Below are positions 1-10,155 of a DNA stretch of 64,000 nt, piece after piece (position 1 is the stretch's first letter; the number at the start of each line of letters is the position of its first letter). Source of the stretch: Moesziomyces globuligerus. Taxonomy: Eukaryota; Basidiomycota; Ustilaginomycetes; Ustilaginales; Ustilaginaceae. Made by a program: the position numbers and the translations under genes. The stretch is from contig JARVLF010000016.1 of NCBI GenBank assembly GCA_030849465.1, forward strand, positions 1,658,702 to 1,722,701, given 5' to 3'. The notes below the pieces were generated by a model, which was given only the letters and a program-made list of their open reading frames with translations, did no database searches and was not told the DNA's origin.

Positions 1-802
1 CGACCCGAAACCCCACCCAGGCCAAGCTCCCAGAGGCCGCGCTACGGGCTTCGCGTTCCGACGCAAGCCGCCCTCACAGCCCAAACCAGCAGCACAGACA
101 CCACAACCGGAAGCACATCCAGCACAGCTAGCGCAGCTAGCAACCGGCGCTGGCTTGCAAGGCGTCACCGCGTCCGACGAGGTCCGCGGGGAGCGAGCGG
201 AGCATGTGACGATTTCGTCGCTGCAGAGCACGTCGTACGTTGCCGCCTTGCCGTCCGGGGCGGATGCGCCGGTGCGGCTCTCGGTGCAGATTGCTGCGAT
301 CACAGACTCGTTGATCGACCTGCGCCCGCTCGGCGCCTCGGGTATGCACACGGTGGTGTCGGTGCAGCTGCGCGGCGTGGTTGACTCGATCGTGCTTCTG
401 CCGAGCGTGGAAGGCAGCGTCATGGCGCACGACCTCACGCGTGGGCTGGTGAGCATCCCGTCGTGTCATCAGTTCCGCATGCATACATCCAGCGCTGTCG
501 CCGTCGAGCTCGCCACCAAGCGCGCCAGCACCGTCACCATCGAGGCGTGCCGGAGCATCGTCTTTGTCGCGCGCCATCCGGCCGAGTTGCGCGTGCAGGA
601 CTTTGACGACCTCCTCAGCAGCACCCAGCTCCGACCCACACACGAGCCCGCACGCACCGCACACCACTTCAGCATAGTCAAGCCAGAGCACAGCCTCGCT
701 CACTCGGTCGACCTCTCACACCAGGAGTCCAAACCCACCAGCGTCGCCATCGCACACATACGCGCCACGTTGACGCAGAGCTCAACAAGCTCAAATGCCT
801 AG
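1..802 (+). CDS. Tubulin-folding cofactor C (TBCC), 5' part missing
   Basis: Cofactor C is a GTPase-activating chaperone that completes alpha/beta-tubulin heterodimer assembly with cofactors D and E. The frame starting at base 2 is open from the left window edge to TAG at 800-802, so the real start lies outside. What remains is a Lys/Pro linker (about bases 65-150) followed by a C-CAP/cofactor-C beta-helix domain. The motif CHQFRMH contains an Arg (codon 476-478) at the place of the catalytic arginine finger in this family, and it is followed by a run resembling the 'IEDC..I.F' strand of TBCC. The gene is convergent with the O-methyltransferase, with 63 bp between stops. The family call is good. 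The N-terminal spectrin-like domain cannot be seen here. Confidence 0.85.
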   Translation, partial: DPKPHPGQAPRGRATGFAFRRKPPSQPKPAAQTPQPEAHPAQLAQLATGAGLQGVTASDEVRGERAEHVTISSLQSTSYVAALPSGADAPVRLSVQIAAITDSLIDLRPLGASGMHTVVSVQLRGVVDSIVLLPSVEGSVMAHDLTRGLVSIPSCHQFRMHTSSAVAVELATKRASTVTIEACRSIVFVARHPAELRVQDFDDLLSSTQLRPTHEPARTAHHFSIVKPEHSLAHSVDLSHQESKPTSVAIAHIRATLTQSSTSSNA

Positions 803-865
803 CTCAGCTTTGTATTTCCCATCCGGCCATGGCCGCGATACGCGCGTGAGCATTGCGTGCGTGCG

Positions 866-1726
866 CTAGTCGGTGCGCATGATGAGGCTGACGCCGTCGC
901 GCACGGGGAGGACGACGACCTGGACGCGCTTCTCGTCACGCACCACCCGGTTGAACGCCTTGATGGCGTCTGCATTCTCCTTTCCGATCTCGAGCGACTT
1001 TTGATCCACCAACCCCTCTGTCCAAGGCGTGCCCTTGTACAGCGTATTGTCCACCACGAGCAAGCCGTTCCTCTTGAGCAAGCGCTTGTCGAGGATGGTT
1101 TCAAAGTAGCCCTTGTAGCCCGGCTTGTCGGCGTCGATAAAGATGACGTCGAACGCATCGTCGTCGGTGAGCACGTTTGTGGCGATGGCCTCGAGCTGTT
1201 CCACCGCGTTGCCCACCTTGACATCGATCTTGTCGCCCAAGCCGGTCTTGTCGAACAGCGGGCGGGTGAAGGCGTCGAGGTAGGGATCGATCTCGAGCGC
1301 GACGACCTTGCCACCCTCGGGGAGCTGGTTGGCGATGCAGACGGTGGTGGTGCCGGTGAACATGCCGATCTCGAGCACCTTCTTTGCGCGCATGAGCTTG
1401 GTGAGCATGCCCACCAGATTGCCCTCGTAGGCGCCTGCCGACCAGGCGGCCGAGAGGTGGAAGAGCGTCTGGCGACGATCCCACGCTCCCTCCCAGTCGT
1501 GCTCCGCCGTCGCCTGCAGCAGCGGTCGCTGCACCGCAGGCGCCGCCGACGAGACCGCATCCAGGTACGCATCCATACCGCCGAGCAGCGACGACACCAT
1601 GCCGAGCGTACGCAGCTGCTCCGCAGTCGGCGCGCGCGAAGGGTCGAGCTCCGAGAGCACGCCCGAGAGCAGCTTGGACGCCGACGTCAGCGGCGACTCG
1701 ACAGGCAGCTCGATCGTATCACTCAT
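866..1726 (-). CDS. Class I SAM-dependent O-methyltransferase, caffeoyl-CoA OMT-like
   Basis: Predicted 286-residue cation-dependent O-methyltransferase of the CCoAOMT/COMT type, which moves a methyl group from SAM to a hydroxyl, usually a catechol-type one. Motif I (LEIGMFTGTTT, residues 118-128) binds SAM, EID (145-147) fits the adenosine-binding acidic position, and FIDADK (196-201) with VDN (225-227) supply the metal ligands. The frame is open upstream to 2248, but that part is low-complexity and compositionally unlike coding sequence. I therefore take the ATG at 1726, which gives the usual family length. There is no signal peptide, so it is probably cytosolic. The substrate cannot be told from sequence. 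Confidence 0.9.
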   Translation of the reverse strand: MSDTIELPVESPLTSASKLLSGVLSELDPSRAPTAEQLRTLGMVSSLLGGMDAYLDAVSSAAPAVQRPLLQATAEHDWEGAWDRRQTLFHLSAAWSAGAYEGNLVGMLTKLMRAKKVLEIGMFTGTTTVCIANQLPEGGKVVALEIDPYLDAFTRPLFDKTGLGDKIDVKVGNAVEQLEAIATNVLTDDDAFDVIFIDADKPGYKGYFETILDKRLLKRNGLLVVDNTLYKGTPWTEGLVDQKSLEIGKENADAIKAFNRVVRDEKRVQVVVLPVRDGVSLIMRTD

Positions 1727-1949
1727 CGTGTGCGATCGCAAAGGGGTAAAGACGTGGATAGTGTATGTGTGTGTGTGTGGGAATAAAAGGATGAGAGCAG
1801 ACGGTGGTGGTGGTGCGTGGCTAGCAAGGCCGAGACGCTTTGCTAACGAAGCATGCATGGCTGCAGGTGGGGATCGCGGCTCCCTTGGACGTGCATATCT
1901 GACAGCCGTCCAGGGTCCAGCAAACAAGGCAAGCAAGGCCAGGAGGCAC

Positions 1950-1990
1950 AGGCTCGCACAGGCTCGCACAGGCTCGCACAGGCTCGCACG
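1950..1990. repeat. 10-bp tandem repeat, four copies
   Basis: The unit GGCTCGCACA is repeated four times in a row between the two divergent genes. Confidence 0.9.
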
Positions 1991-2190
1991 AGGAGAGCAC
2001 GAGCCAGCCAACCAAACGGCGTTCGGCGTGGGCGTGTGGAGAAGATCGGATCGGCTGCTTGGCCTTGTTGCTTTCTCAGCCGTGCAGATCAGATCAGAGT
2101 GAGATTTGCGCTGCGGTGTTAGACCAGCGCTTACTGTTGCTGTCAACGCAGAGCCGGCCGATGTGCCGATGTGGGGGAATTGCCGGTCCA

Positions 2191-2307
2191 TCGGCCTCGC
2201 TCGGCCTCGCTCGGCCTCGCTCGCGCTCTGCTCCACCATCATCATCACCGCTCGCTTGGCCTTTCGCTCAAGCTCAGCTCAGCTCAGCTCAGCTCAGCTC
2301 AGCTCAG
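2191..2307. repeat. Two adjacent short tandem repeats (10-bp x3 and 5-bp x7)
   Basis: Three copies of TCGGCCTCGC run from 2191 to 2220. Seven copies of AGCTC run from 2271 to 2305. Both lie just upstream of the Ldb17-like start codon, probably in its promoter or leader. Confidence 0.9.
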
Positions 2308-2372
2308 CCCAGCCCGGCGCAGCGCACCGTCCACGCGAGCCGCGTCGGCGCCCGCTCCCTCCTTCGTCCGTC

Positions 2373-4859
2373 ATGGATCCCTTCGCCAGCTATGCGGCTC
2401 CCGAGTCCCCGCAGCAGTTCTGGGCCGAGCTCGACGAGATCCTAGATACCCCCTTCCTGCCGCCGCCATCAGCAGCGTCAGCGTCAGCCGAGACCGAGGC
2501 GCTGCTCGAAGCCAAGCGCATCTACGTCGCCAGCGTGCTGGCCAAGTTCCTCCACCTCTGCGCCGCGTCGTTCGGCGATTACCTCAGCTCGGAGCCCAAC
2601 CAGGACGTCTGCATCCACCGTCTCTTTGCCTCGACCGCCTTTCTCGACGATGCGCATCCGGCCACGTCGGCCACGTCGGCCACATCGGCCACGTCGATAC
2701 CCATGCATCGGCTCGCGGCGGAAGAGGTGATCCGCATCATGCAGACATCGACCTCGATCCCCGTGCTGCTGATGAGCTACGAGATCGTCCTCCTCTACGG
2801 CGACGCGTTTCCGGCAACGTACAAGAGCATCCAGGCGTCCGCCTCGGCCGTCTCGTTTGTCGGCGTGCGCGCCTTTCTGCATCGGCTCGTCCACCAGATC
2901 TGGGCCGGCAGCTATGCGGCGCAGGCCGAGGCCAAGATCGGCATCGCGGAGCACGAGACGGTCGGCATCGCGCGCAACCGCGCCCACTGGGACGACGACG
3001 AGTACCTCCACCATCCGCGCGACGCCGACAACGCTGCAGCGGGCTCGAGCAGCAGCGCTGCGTTTGCCGCGCGCGGGCTCACCTCGTCGTCGGCATCCAA
3101 GGACATCGCCATCCAGATCAGCCTGCGCGAAAAGGCGGTGCGCATGCTCTACGAGGTCTGCCGCGTGCAGAAGCTCGAAGCGGCGCATCTGCGCGCGTTT
3201 GACGAGCGCTTCATCCACCACCTCTTTGACCTCGTCGAGGAGACGCGCCACCACCACGACGAAAACTTCAACTACCGCCTCATCAAGCTGCTCGTCGCCA
3301 TCAACGAGCAGTACATGGTCTCGACGCTCGTCTCCACCACGCCCGCCTCGGCCGCAGGCGGCGGCGAGCAGATCAACTCGGCACCGCCTGCCGCTTCGAG
3401 GCCGTCGAACCTGGTGCTGAGCGTGCTGCAGCAGCGGCTGAATGCGTCCAAGACGTTCGGCGAGAACCTCATCTTTATGCTCAACCGGGCGAGCAGCTCG
3501 GACGCCGAAGACGTCTGCATGCAGCTCCTCGTGCTCAAGCTGCTCTACCTCCTCTTCACCACCAAGGAGACCGCGTGCTACTTTTACACAAACGACCTCC
3601 GCGTGCTCGTCGACATCTTTATCCGCGAGCTGCACGACCTGCCAGACGAGAGCGAATCGCTCCGACACACCTACCTCCGCGTGCTCCATCCGCTGCTGAC
3701 CAACACGCAGCTCTGCACCTATCCGTACAAGCGCACCCAGATCCGCACGCTGCTCCATGCGCTGCTCGCGCACGCGCATCTGCGCGACATCTCGGCCACC
3801 ACGCGCAGGCTCGTGGAGCGCTGCCTGCGCGCAGAGTGGTGCGTCGAACTTGACCGGCTCGACGGCACCGAACGCTCCGCAATGGTGCAGCGCATCGGTG
3901 GCGGCGAGGCCCACGTCAAGGCCATGCAGCCAGGCATCACCGGCGAGGGGCTCCCCATGCTCGCCACCAAGATCCGCGAAAATAGCTCCCAGGTCCAGGC
4001 CACCGCACACTCGTTGGCCGCCACAACGCACGACGAGGTCGTCAACCCGGAAAGCACTGCATCCGCGCTCGAGCCCACGTCGCTGGATGGGGAGCCGCTG
4101 AGCGTGCCGACGACGCTGCGCACGCGCGACAAGCGCGTCGCCTCGCTCTCGCATCCGCCCACCTCGTCCACCTCGTCCAACCATGTCGACGAGGCGAGCG
4201 AGGGCCATCAGGATCGTGCGGATGGGGGGCGGATGTTGCTGCGTCCGAGTTCGGCTGCTGGCTCGGGGGGTCGTGCAGGTGGAGGCGTGGGTCGAAGGGC
4301 GGTGTCTGCGCAGTCGGCGCCGTGTACGCCGCCACGCATCGAGTCGCCCGCGCTCGTGGCGCGTCAGAACTCGCGCCTCTCGGAGCTCTCGATCGACTCG
4401 ACCGAGACGCTCTCCACCACCAGCTCCTGGCATGCGCACATGACCGAAGACCCGCCTGGTCACGTCCACGAGCGCTCCGATTCCACCCTCGTCCCACCGC
4501 GCGCAGAACCGCCAAAGCGGCGAAAACCTCCTCAACCTCCCAGCGCCCGCCGCGCAATGATGCTCTCCAGCTCCGAACCGTACATGCCCAGCGAACCTGG
4601 CTCCGGCGCTGGCTCGAGAGCCGCATCACCCTTCCCCTCGGCTCCTTCACCCGCATCCGAAGAGCTAACACCCCAGAAGCAGGCGCAGGCGAGGAGAAGA
4701 CCTCCACCTCCCCCTCCACCTCCCAGCGCACCTGCACAGACCACATCGCCACCACCACCAGCCACAGACGCAGCGCCCGCAGAGGTGCACGACGAGCTGG
4801 CTAGCGCACAGAGCTTCTACATTGCAGAGCGGCTCCGACGCGGCCTGCGCATCCGTTGA
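2373..4859 (+). CDS. LDB17: Ldb17/Dip1/SPIN90-family Arp2/3 regulator
   Basis: 828-residue protein of the SPIN90/Ldb17 leucine-rich domain family. Fission yeast Dip1 and animal SPIN90 activate Arp2/3 to make the first linear seed filaments at endocytic actin patches; budding yeast Ldb17 acts at the same patches. An all-helical armadillo-like region fills roughly residues 30-500. The family-typical stretch around residues 400-442 has FYTNDLRVLVDI followed by LRHTYLRVLHPLL. The C-terminal 300 residues are Ser/Pro-rich and disordered, with a run of eight prolines near residue 775 suited to SH3 partners. The frame is open upstream to 2106, but the ATG at 2373 follows the repeat tract and starts the first normal coding sequence. 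Confidence 0.85.
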   Translation: MDPFASYAAPESPQQFWAELDEILDTPFLPPPSAASASAETEALLEAKRIYVASVLAKFLHLCAASFGDYLSSEPNQDVCIHRLFASTAFLDDAHPATSATSATSATSIPMHRLAAEEVIRIMQTSTSIPVLLMSYEIVLLYGDAFPATYKSIQASASAVSFVGVRAFLHRLVHQIWAGSYAAQAEAKIGIAEHETVGIARNRAHWDDDEYLHHPRDADNAAAGSSSSAAFAARGLTSSSASKDIAIQISLREKAVRMLYEVCRVQKLEAAHLRAFDERFIHHLFDLVEETRHHHDENFNYRLIKLLVAINEQYMVSTLVSTTPASAAGGGEQINSAPPAASRPSNLVLSVLQQRLNASKTFGENLIFMLNRASSSDAEDVCMQLLVLKLLYLLFTTKETACYFYTNDLRVLVDIFIRELHDLPDESESLRHTYLRVLHPLLTNTQLCTYPYKRTQIRTLLHALLAHAHLRDISATTRRLVERCLRAEWCVELDRLDGTERSAMVQRIGGGEAHVKAMQPGITGEGLPMLATKIRENSSQVQATAHSLAATTHDEVVNPESTASALEPTSLDGEPLSVPTTLRTRDKRVASLSHPPTSSTSSNHVDEASEGHQDRADGGRMLLRPSSAAGSGGRAGGGVGRRAVSAQSAPCTPPRIESPALVARQNSRLSELSIDSTETLSTTSSWHAHMTEDPPGHVHERSDSTLVPPRAEPPKRRKPPQPPSARRAMMLSSSEPYMPSEPGSGAGSRAASPFPSAPSPASEELTPQKQAQARRRPPPPPPPPSAPAQTTSPPPPATDAAPAEVHDELASAQSFYIAERLRRGLRIR

Positions 4860-5751
4860 AGCCCTTTTTTTCCTTTCCCCTTTCAACCTCCCTCAGCCTA
4901 CGGGTATATTGCCGAGCCGCTGCAATTGACCAACGCTCGACACACTTGTCACACGCCAGCTCCCCCTGCGCTTTCGCTTGCTCGATCATGTTGTAGCTCG
5001 AAGCGATGTGCAACGTGCGCAACAGAGTGGCCTTTGAACCTTGGAGGCTAGAGGCTCGGTAACGGCATTCCAACGCACTCGACGTGGCAAAGGCGGTGGA
5101 GAAAGTGTGTGAAGCGGCGTTGGGATGCGTGCACGGATCGACGCTTGGCGAATCCCGTCCCGACGTCACGAGATCCGAGCGCGTGTTGGGCATCGAGCTC
5201 CAAGATATCGCCGAGCACGCTCAAGCCAACCCAAGACTTGGAGAGGACTGCCATTTTCTTTTGTTGGATCTAGGGTGTGCATGGACGAGGTCCGAGCGTG
5301 TGATGTGGAGGCAACGGCGAGGTATGCAAAGGGGGGGGGGGGGGGGTCTGGATGCGGGATGGAGGCTTAGCGACGTTGATGAGCCGCAGCGCGCTTCCGA
5401 TTGTGGGGGGGGGGTCCAAGTGTCGAGAGGCTGCGGGAGGGTGGTAACTCGACGCTTCCACCCTTTTGTCTTTCTTTTTGTTGTACGCAGGCTTTGGCTT
5501 CCGCGGCTAAAGAGATGCATGAGCTGTCAAATTTCACGCGCCAAAGCCTGAGCCGACGCCATGCGCCTTTGCGCCTCTTTGATTTCCAATCGCCGCCCCA
5601 CGCTTCGGCTCTAATTGACGTGCAACGGCGGCCACCCGCACTCGGCATCCGCTCCCAAGTATATAACACCCCCCTCCTCCCCCCTTGCTTCGTCCTCCAC
5701 CCACCTCCCCTTCGCCTGATTGTCGATACGTTGCGAAGCAGGTTCCTCATC
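4860..5751. other. Intergenic region with two poly-G runs
   Basis: Region between the Ldb17-like gene and the hydroxylase. It carries G runs at 5331-5346 (16 nt) and 5405-5414 (10 nt) and a TATA box near its right end. A minus-strand ORF at 4801-5193 has fairly coding-like codon use (MPNTRS start, one CDKC pair), but I recognise nothing in it and would not call it a gene. Confidence 0.5.
5660..5666 (+). promoter_or_regulatory. TATA box of the hydroxylase gene
   Basis: TATATAA about 85 bp upstream of the ATG at 5752, followed by a pyrimidine-rich stretch typical of fungal transcription starts. Confidence 0.6.
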
Positions 5752-6888
5752 ATGACGTCCACCACCACCACCACCACCGCTAGCGCAAGTGCGCCGACGT
5801 CGACGTCCAACAACACCTCCACTTCGACCTCGAGGGCGGGCGTGCCAAACCGCGGCAAGATGACCTCGACGTGGCATCTCAAGCCTGCTTCGCAGTGGGA
5901 CATGGCCGAGCGCATGCTCGTCTCGCTCGGCATCGCACCCAACCACACCGCCAAGCCCCGTCCACCACCCCCCGTCTACCCCAAGGATGCACCCGTCCCC
6001 GTCTATCCCGTCTGGAAGATGCACCGTCTCATCGCCCCGCAGGCGGCTGCTCCGCTCTTGCTCCACTACGCTTACACCTACTTGACCGGAGTCAAGGTGC
6101 CCGTGTACGTGGCGACGACGCTCTACCTCGCCTACTTTGTCTGGTTCGGTTCCGGCGTCTTCAAGTGGTGCAACGACATGGCCAACCGCTTCGGCACGTT
6201 TGACGGCGCCGCTCCTCGCGATGGTGTGCCGGACGTCGATACCTGGAACGTCGTCATCGGTCTGCTCATGGTCGTCGTCTCCCGCGCCATCATCGCCGTG
6301 CCGTACCTCTACAACCCCGACGAACCGCTGCTCGACGCCAAGACCATCCTCATGATGCCCGTCAACATGTTCATGTTCGCCACCGCCGTCGACTTCTGGT
6401 TCTACTGGTATCATCGTCTCATGCACCACAACGACGCTCTGTGGAAGTTTCATCAAAAGCATCACACCACCAAGCACCCCATCGCTGCGCTAGGAGCATT
6501 CGCAGATCACGAGCAGGAGTTCTTCGACATGGTCGGCATCCCCATCCTCGCCTGGTTGACGTGGCGGATCAACTTTGCTACCTGGTGGTTCAGCACTTGC
6601 TACATCCTCTTTATCGAGGCCGCAGGTCACTCGGGTCTGCGTGGCTACTTCCAGAACCCTTCGACCTGGTTCCTTCGCTACTTGGGCGCCGAACTCTGCC
6701 TCGAAGACCACGACATCCACCACAGACAAGGCTGGAAAAAGTCGGGCAACTACGGCAAGCAGACCCGCCTCTGGGACACCATCTTCGGCACAAAGAAGGA
6801 CAGGATAGAGGGTACACCCGACAACATCAACTGGAACGACCCCATGGACGAACCCCAACCCGTCCCCCAGCCCAACAAGTCATCCTAA
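5752..6888 (+). CDS. Fatty-acid hydroxylase / sterol desaturase superfamily protein
   Basis: 378-residue di-iron membrane oxygenase of the ERG3/ERG25/SUR2 superfamily. All His-box clusters are present: HRLMHH (221-226), HQKHH (234-238), a lone His at 293 and DHDIHH (319-324). Hydrophobic segments lie near residues 95-135, 165-185, 200-220 and 262-290, which fits an ER membrane protein. The first 35 residues are Thr/Ser-rich and probably disordered. The upstream frame is open, but the ATG at 5752 fits the TATA spacing and lies directly before this N-terminus. Substrate (a sterol, sphingoid base or other lipid) is not determined; the sequence does not look like a plain ERG25 or ERG3. Confidence 0.85.
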   Translation: MTSTTTTTTASASAPTSTSNNTSTSTSRAGVPNRGKMTSTWHLKPASQWDMAERMLVSLGIAPNHTAKPRPPPPVYPKDAPVPVYPVWKMHRLIAPQAAAPLLLHYAYTYLTGVKVPVYVATTLYLAYFVWFGSGVFKWCNDMANRFGTFDGAAPRDGVPDVDTWNVVIGLLMVVVSRAIIAVPYLYNPDEPLLDAKTILMMPVNMFMFATAVDFWFYWYHRLMHHNDALWKFHQKHHTTKHPIAALGAFADHEQEFFDMVGIPILAWLTWRINFATWWFSTCYILFIEAAGHSGLRGYFQNPSTWFLRYLGAELCLEDHDIHHRQGWKKSGNYGKQTRLWDTIFGTKKDRIEGTPDNINWNDPMDEPQPVPQPNKSS

Positions 6889-8517
6889 ACCCTCCCACAT
6901 TTGACCGCGCTTGCACTGTCCATTTTTTACTCGGAAGTAATTGCTTGCATCACAAGTCATCTTCGACTCTCTTTCCTTCAACTTGGGTTGTTGCCTGTGG
7001 GCCATCTGTCTTGTCGCATGTCCAAGAAGAGGTTCCGTTTGAATTGTCACGAGGCTCAAGCTGCGGGGATCGGTGTCTGGGACGAGGCCAGGCCGGCTCG
7101 TGTGCGCCCAAGACGGTCACGTCCCACCACGCTCCGATCGAGCTCGTCTCCAACTGTAAAGGCCACATGCTCTCGTCGGTTGCATCTTGCTCTGCCGGGG
7201 GCAAGAGACCCGCGCCTCGGAATGAACTCGCTCAACGCTCCATTCTTCGGTCGCCCTGCTTCTGCGAAATCAACGCGTGGCACTGCGGCACTGCGGCACT
7301 GCGGCTGCTCGAGAGCGTCTCTATCTGACCGTTCGTCGCTTTGAGCTCGCGCGCCTGGAGAGCAAGATGCGCTCGAAGATGCCGCCGACGATTTGAATGG
7401 TCTCGCTTCGTCAGTGCGGTCGATTGAAACCTTCCTGAGTGACCGCTCCCGCCCGGGCTGGACATAGCTGACAACACCGAAGGTCTGTGAATTCTCGCAC
7501 ATTCAGCCTGTTCCGCATCTTCGCAGGTTCCGCAGGTTCCGCAGGTTCCGCAGGTCCCGGAGGCTGACGGAATCCACTGCACGCCCTGCGCTCCGCGTCG
7601 TTGCGCTGCCATCTTCTCCCAACCTAGACTTTCGGACGAGGGCGCAAGGCTTTCACCGCCGCGCCTCTGCGAGACTCCAAGGTGGTTGCGGAAGGACGTT
7701 GGGCAACTACGCTGCTTTACCGGCAAGCGCGCGCAGCAAGCAGAGGCAAGCGCATCGCCAAGGCAGAATTTCGAGGCTCAAGATCATGTTGTTGAAATCC
7801 TGCCAACAAAAGGTGGCTCTGAAATGGGAGCTCAAAATGCATCTCCCTCGCCTGCGCACCCACACCGATTTGGACCATCTTTCCCCCGCTTGCAATGACG
7901 GAGTTGGATGTGCAATGTTGTTGGCCGACAATCCTTGCAGAGCGTCTTTGGTTGGGTTGCTCATCTTGCTGGACCCAAAAAAAAACACCTGCCTCCCGCA
8001 GGCCCGCAGGGAGCCAAGTGCCTCCACTCTTGCCAATGCTTGTAGGCTCGATCCTTGCCAGTGCTGCGCTGTCCACAGACAAGCGCATGAGTCGAAACCT
8101 CTGGCTGGACAAGGCATGGAGGTGCGGGGCAAGCTGCAGGCATGCCAATGGATATTTGCTGCAGGCAGGAGCTGGGAGAGGAGTGCGGGATGGAATTTAA
8201 GGTTGGCTGGGTGTTGTGTTGGCCTGTGCGACGTGCGGATTGCAATTTGAGCGACGACGGGACAGGGGGGTGGGGAGAAGTGCGACGCGCCCCCGCGGTA
8301 AGGTGAGCTCAAGGTCGAGACTGAATGTGTCGGGCAGAACTTTGGCCGAGGTGGTTCGAGCAAGGGTGAGAGCAGGCATGCTGGAGCACGGAAGATGCGC
8401 GCGACTAGCCTTGCGGCACACACGCTCGGTGGCATCACGACGCGAGTTGCAAGATCGAGCATACGATTGGAAGAGACTGAGAGGGATGAAAAGGGAAGAG
8501 AGGGGGGGGGGGGGGGT
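6889..8517. other. 1.6 kb convergent intergenic region, no supported gene
   Basis: Lies between the 3' ends of the hydroxylase and the acyltransferase. ORFs here are short, share no recognisable domain and overlap on both strands. Holds tandem repeats (about 7275-7308 and 7522-7558) and a 15-nt G run at 8502-8516 that abuts the acyltransferase stop codon. Confidence 0.5.
7522..7558. repeat. 9-bp tandem repeat, about four copies
   Basis: The unit CGCAGGTTC is repeated in tandem, the last copy being degenerate. A second 8-9-bp repeat based on CACTGCGG lies at about 7275-7308. Confidence 0.85.
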
Positions 8518-10155
8518 TTATTTTGTCTCTGGCACGGGAGCGGGGACGGGGGCGATGGCGGAGACGTCGTCTGCGGCATCAGTGGCGTTGTTGCGCTTGC
8601 TTGCGCTCCTGCGACGGGTGGGGTCGGCGTCCGAGTCTGCGTCGGTGGTCAAGCCGCTAGCGAAGGGCACCTCGGTCTTGACGCGTCTGTGCAGCTTGCT
8701 CCTGCCGCTGAGCCGATCGAGCCTGGTGCCGAGGCCCGTGTAGAAGGCGAGGAGCGCGAGCGCGGTGATGGCGTGTCCGTAAAAGTAGACGGCTCTCCAG
8801 CCTGCGATACTGGCGCGCAGCTCGAGCAGCATGAACGGCGCCACGGCATAGTTGAGCGTCGCCTGACTCGCCACGATGCTCACTGCACAGTACACCAGCT
8901 GCTGCGCCGTATACGTGTGCAGATTGGTAAACGTCGGGTTGGCCACATTGGGCTGGCTGAAAAACACCGGACGCACATGCCGACGCAGAAGCTTGGCCGC
9001 CGATTGCATGAAGCCGGCGAGCACAAACGAGAGGTAGTAGCCCGGTTCGAGCCCGTGCCAAAACGCCGAGGTGAAGAAGGTGGTCATGGTGGATTTGAAG
9101 CCCGGCTTCTTGCCCGGACGCGCGATGCGCTTGTAGACGTTGTTGCGCAACCAGACGTTGGTGTTCATGTTCCAGTGGTCGAGCAGCTCCTTCCAGTTGT
9201 TGGCGAATTCGATCCTGACAATGTCGACGTTGCTGCATCGATCCCACCTCGTCCTGCCGCGCGCGTCGACGCCGTTGTAGCCCAGGCCCGAGAGGATGCA
9301 GGCTCCGTCGGTGAGCGACCAGACGCCGTAGTACTTTGTGCGCGCCATGAAGCCGGCCACCTGGATCCAGCCGAGCCGCTGCCACCAGGCGAGGTGCGCG
9401 AGTCCGCCGTGGAGGCCGATGAGCTTCTCGTACGAGTAGGCCGGTGCGAGGATCGAGTAGACGGCCATGAATCCGAGTCCCATCAGCAGCGTCCGGAGCG
9501 CCGCAGCCACGCGACCCTTGGGCAGCGCGGGTCGGACCTTCTCCTTGCCCTTGGGGGAGGCGAAGAGCTCGCCCGTGCTCCAGGCACGGTAGTCTACGAA
9601 GCGGGTCGAAGGGCCTACGAGGACGCCTGGAAAGTAGAAGGCGTAACCCAGGAATTCCAGGAGGCCCGGCATGCGTGTGATGCGGGTCTTCTTCTGGGCG
9701 TCGTCGCACTCGGCCTCGCTCCTCACCTGGCCGTCGAAGCAGTCCCAGGCGAAGGTGGTGAGGTTCATCACGGCGACCATCTGCATGGCGGTGATCTCGA
9801 GCGTCGAGAGCGGGATGGCGCCGAACTTGCGGACGGCGTGGTTGTAGGTGAGGTGCGCCATCTGCGCTGCGAAGACCAGCCAACCCATGCGCCTGCCGCC
9901 GACGCGGAACAGGCAGATCGCATACGTCGCCAGCGCCGAGCCGAGCAGCTGGAGGAAGCCTCCGTAGAGGCCGAGGATGGGAACGAGAAAGACGAACGAG
10001 ACGCCGACGTTGTAGGCGTGCTTGGCGGCGGGGCTGCGCAGGTGCGCAAACGCAGAGGCGAGCGGGAACCCGGCCAGCAGGCAGCAGAAGAGCTTGATGT
10101 AGTCCACCGGCGCCCCGGCCGCCGAAGCGATCTTCTCGAAGGTTGCCTCGAACAT
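8518..10155 (-). CDS. ALE1: MBOAT lysophospholipid acyltransferase, Ale1/Slc4-like
   Basis: 545-residue multi-pass ER protein of the membrane-bound O-acyltransferase family. Ale1-type enzymes use acyl-CoA to reacylate lysophosphatidylcholine, -ethanolamine and related lysolipids (Lands cycle). The two MBOAT catalytic residues are visible: Asn329 in DHWNMNTNVWLRN and His367 in SAFWHGLEPGYY. Eight or more hydrophobic segments span the protein. The last 60 residues are charged and cytosolic-looking. The frame extends upstream to 10251 through a (GTG)14 tract that would add 14 histidines, so I start at ATG 10155. A 15-nt C run follows the stop codon on the coding strand. Confidence 0.9.
   Translation of the reverse strand: MFEATFEKIASAAGAPVDYIKLFCCLLAGFPLASAFAHLRSPAAKHAYNVGVSFVFLVPILGLYGGFLQLLGSALATYAICLFRVGGRRMGWLVFAAQMAHLTYNHAVRKFGAIPLSTLEITAMQMVAVMNLTTFAWDCFDGQVRSEAECDDAQKKTRITRMPGLLEFLGYAFYFPGVLVGPSTRFVDYRAWSTGELFASPKGKEKVRPALPKGRVAAALRTLLMGLGFMAVYSILAPAYSYEKLIGLHGGLAHLAWWQRLGWIQVAGFMARTKYYGVWSLTDGACILSGLGYNGVDARGRTRWDRCSNVDIVRIEFANNWKELLDHWNMNTNVWLRNNVYKRIARPGKKPGFKSTMTTFFTSAFWHGLEPGYYLSFVLAGFMQSAAKLLRRHVRPVFFSQPNVANPTFTNLHTYTAQQLVYCAVSIVASQATLNYAVAPFMLLELRASIAGWRAVYFYGHAITALALLAFYTGLGTRLDRLSGRSKLHRRVKTEVPFASGLTTDADSDADPTRRRSASKRNNATDAADDVSAIAPVPAPVPETK

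Larger units (their letters stand above)
1727..2372. other. Divergent intergenic region with three short tandem repeats
   Basis: Shared upstream region of the O-methyltransferase (leftward) and the Ldb17-like gene (rightward). It contains three clustered short tandem repeats, listed separately. No gene or convincing TATA box was seen. Confidence 0.6.

Noticed and set aside
4801..5254. Minus-strand ORFs between the Ldb17-like gene and the hydroxylase
   Set aside because: Codon use is fairly coding-like, but no domain, no start/splice structure that joins them, and no homologue recognised.
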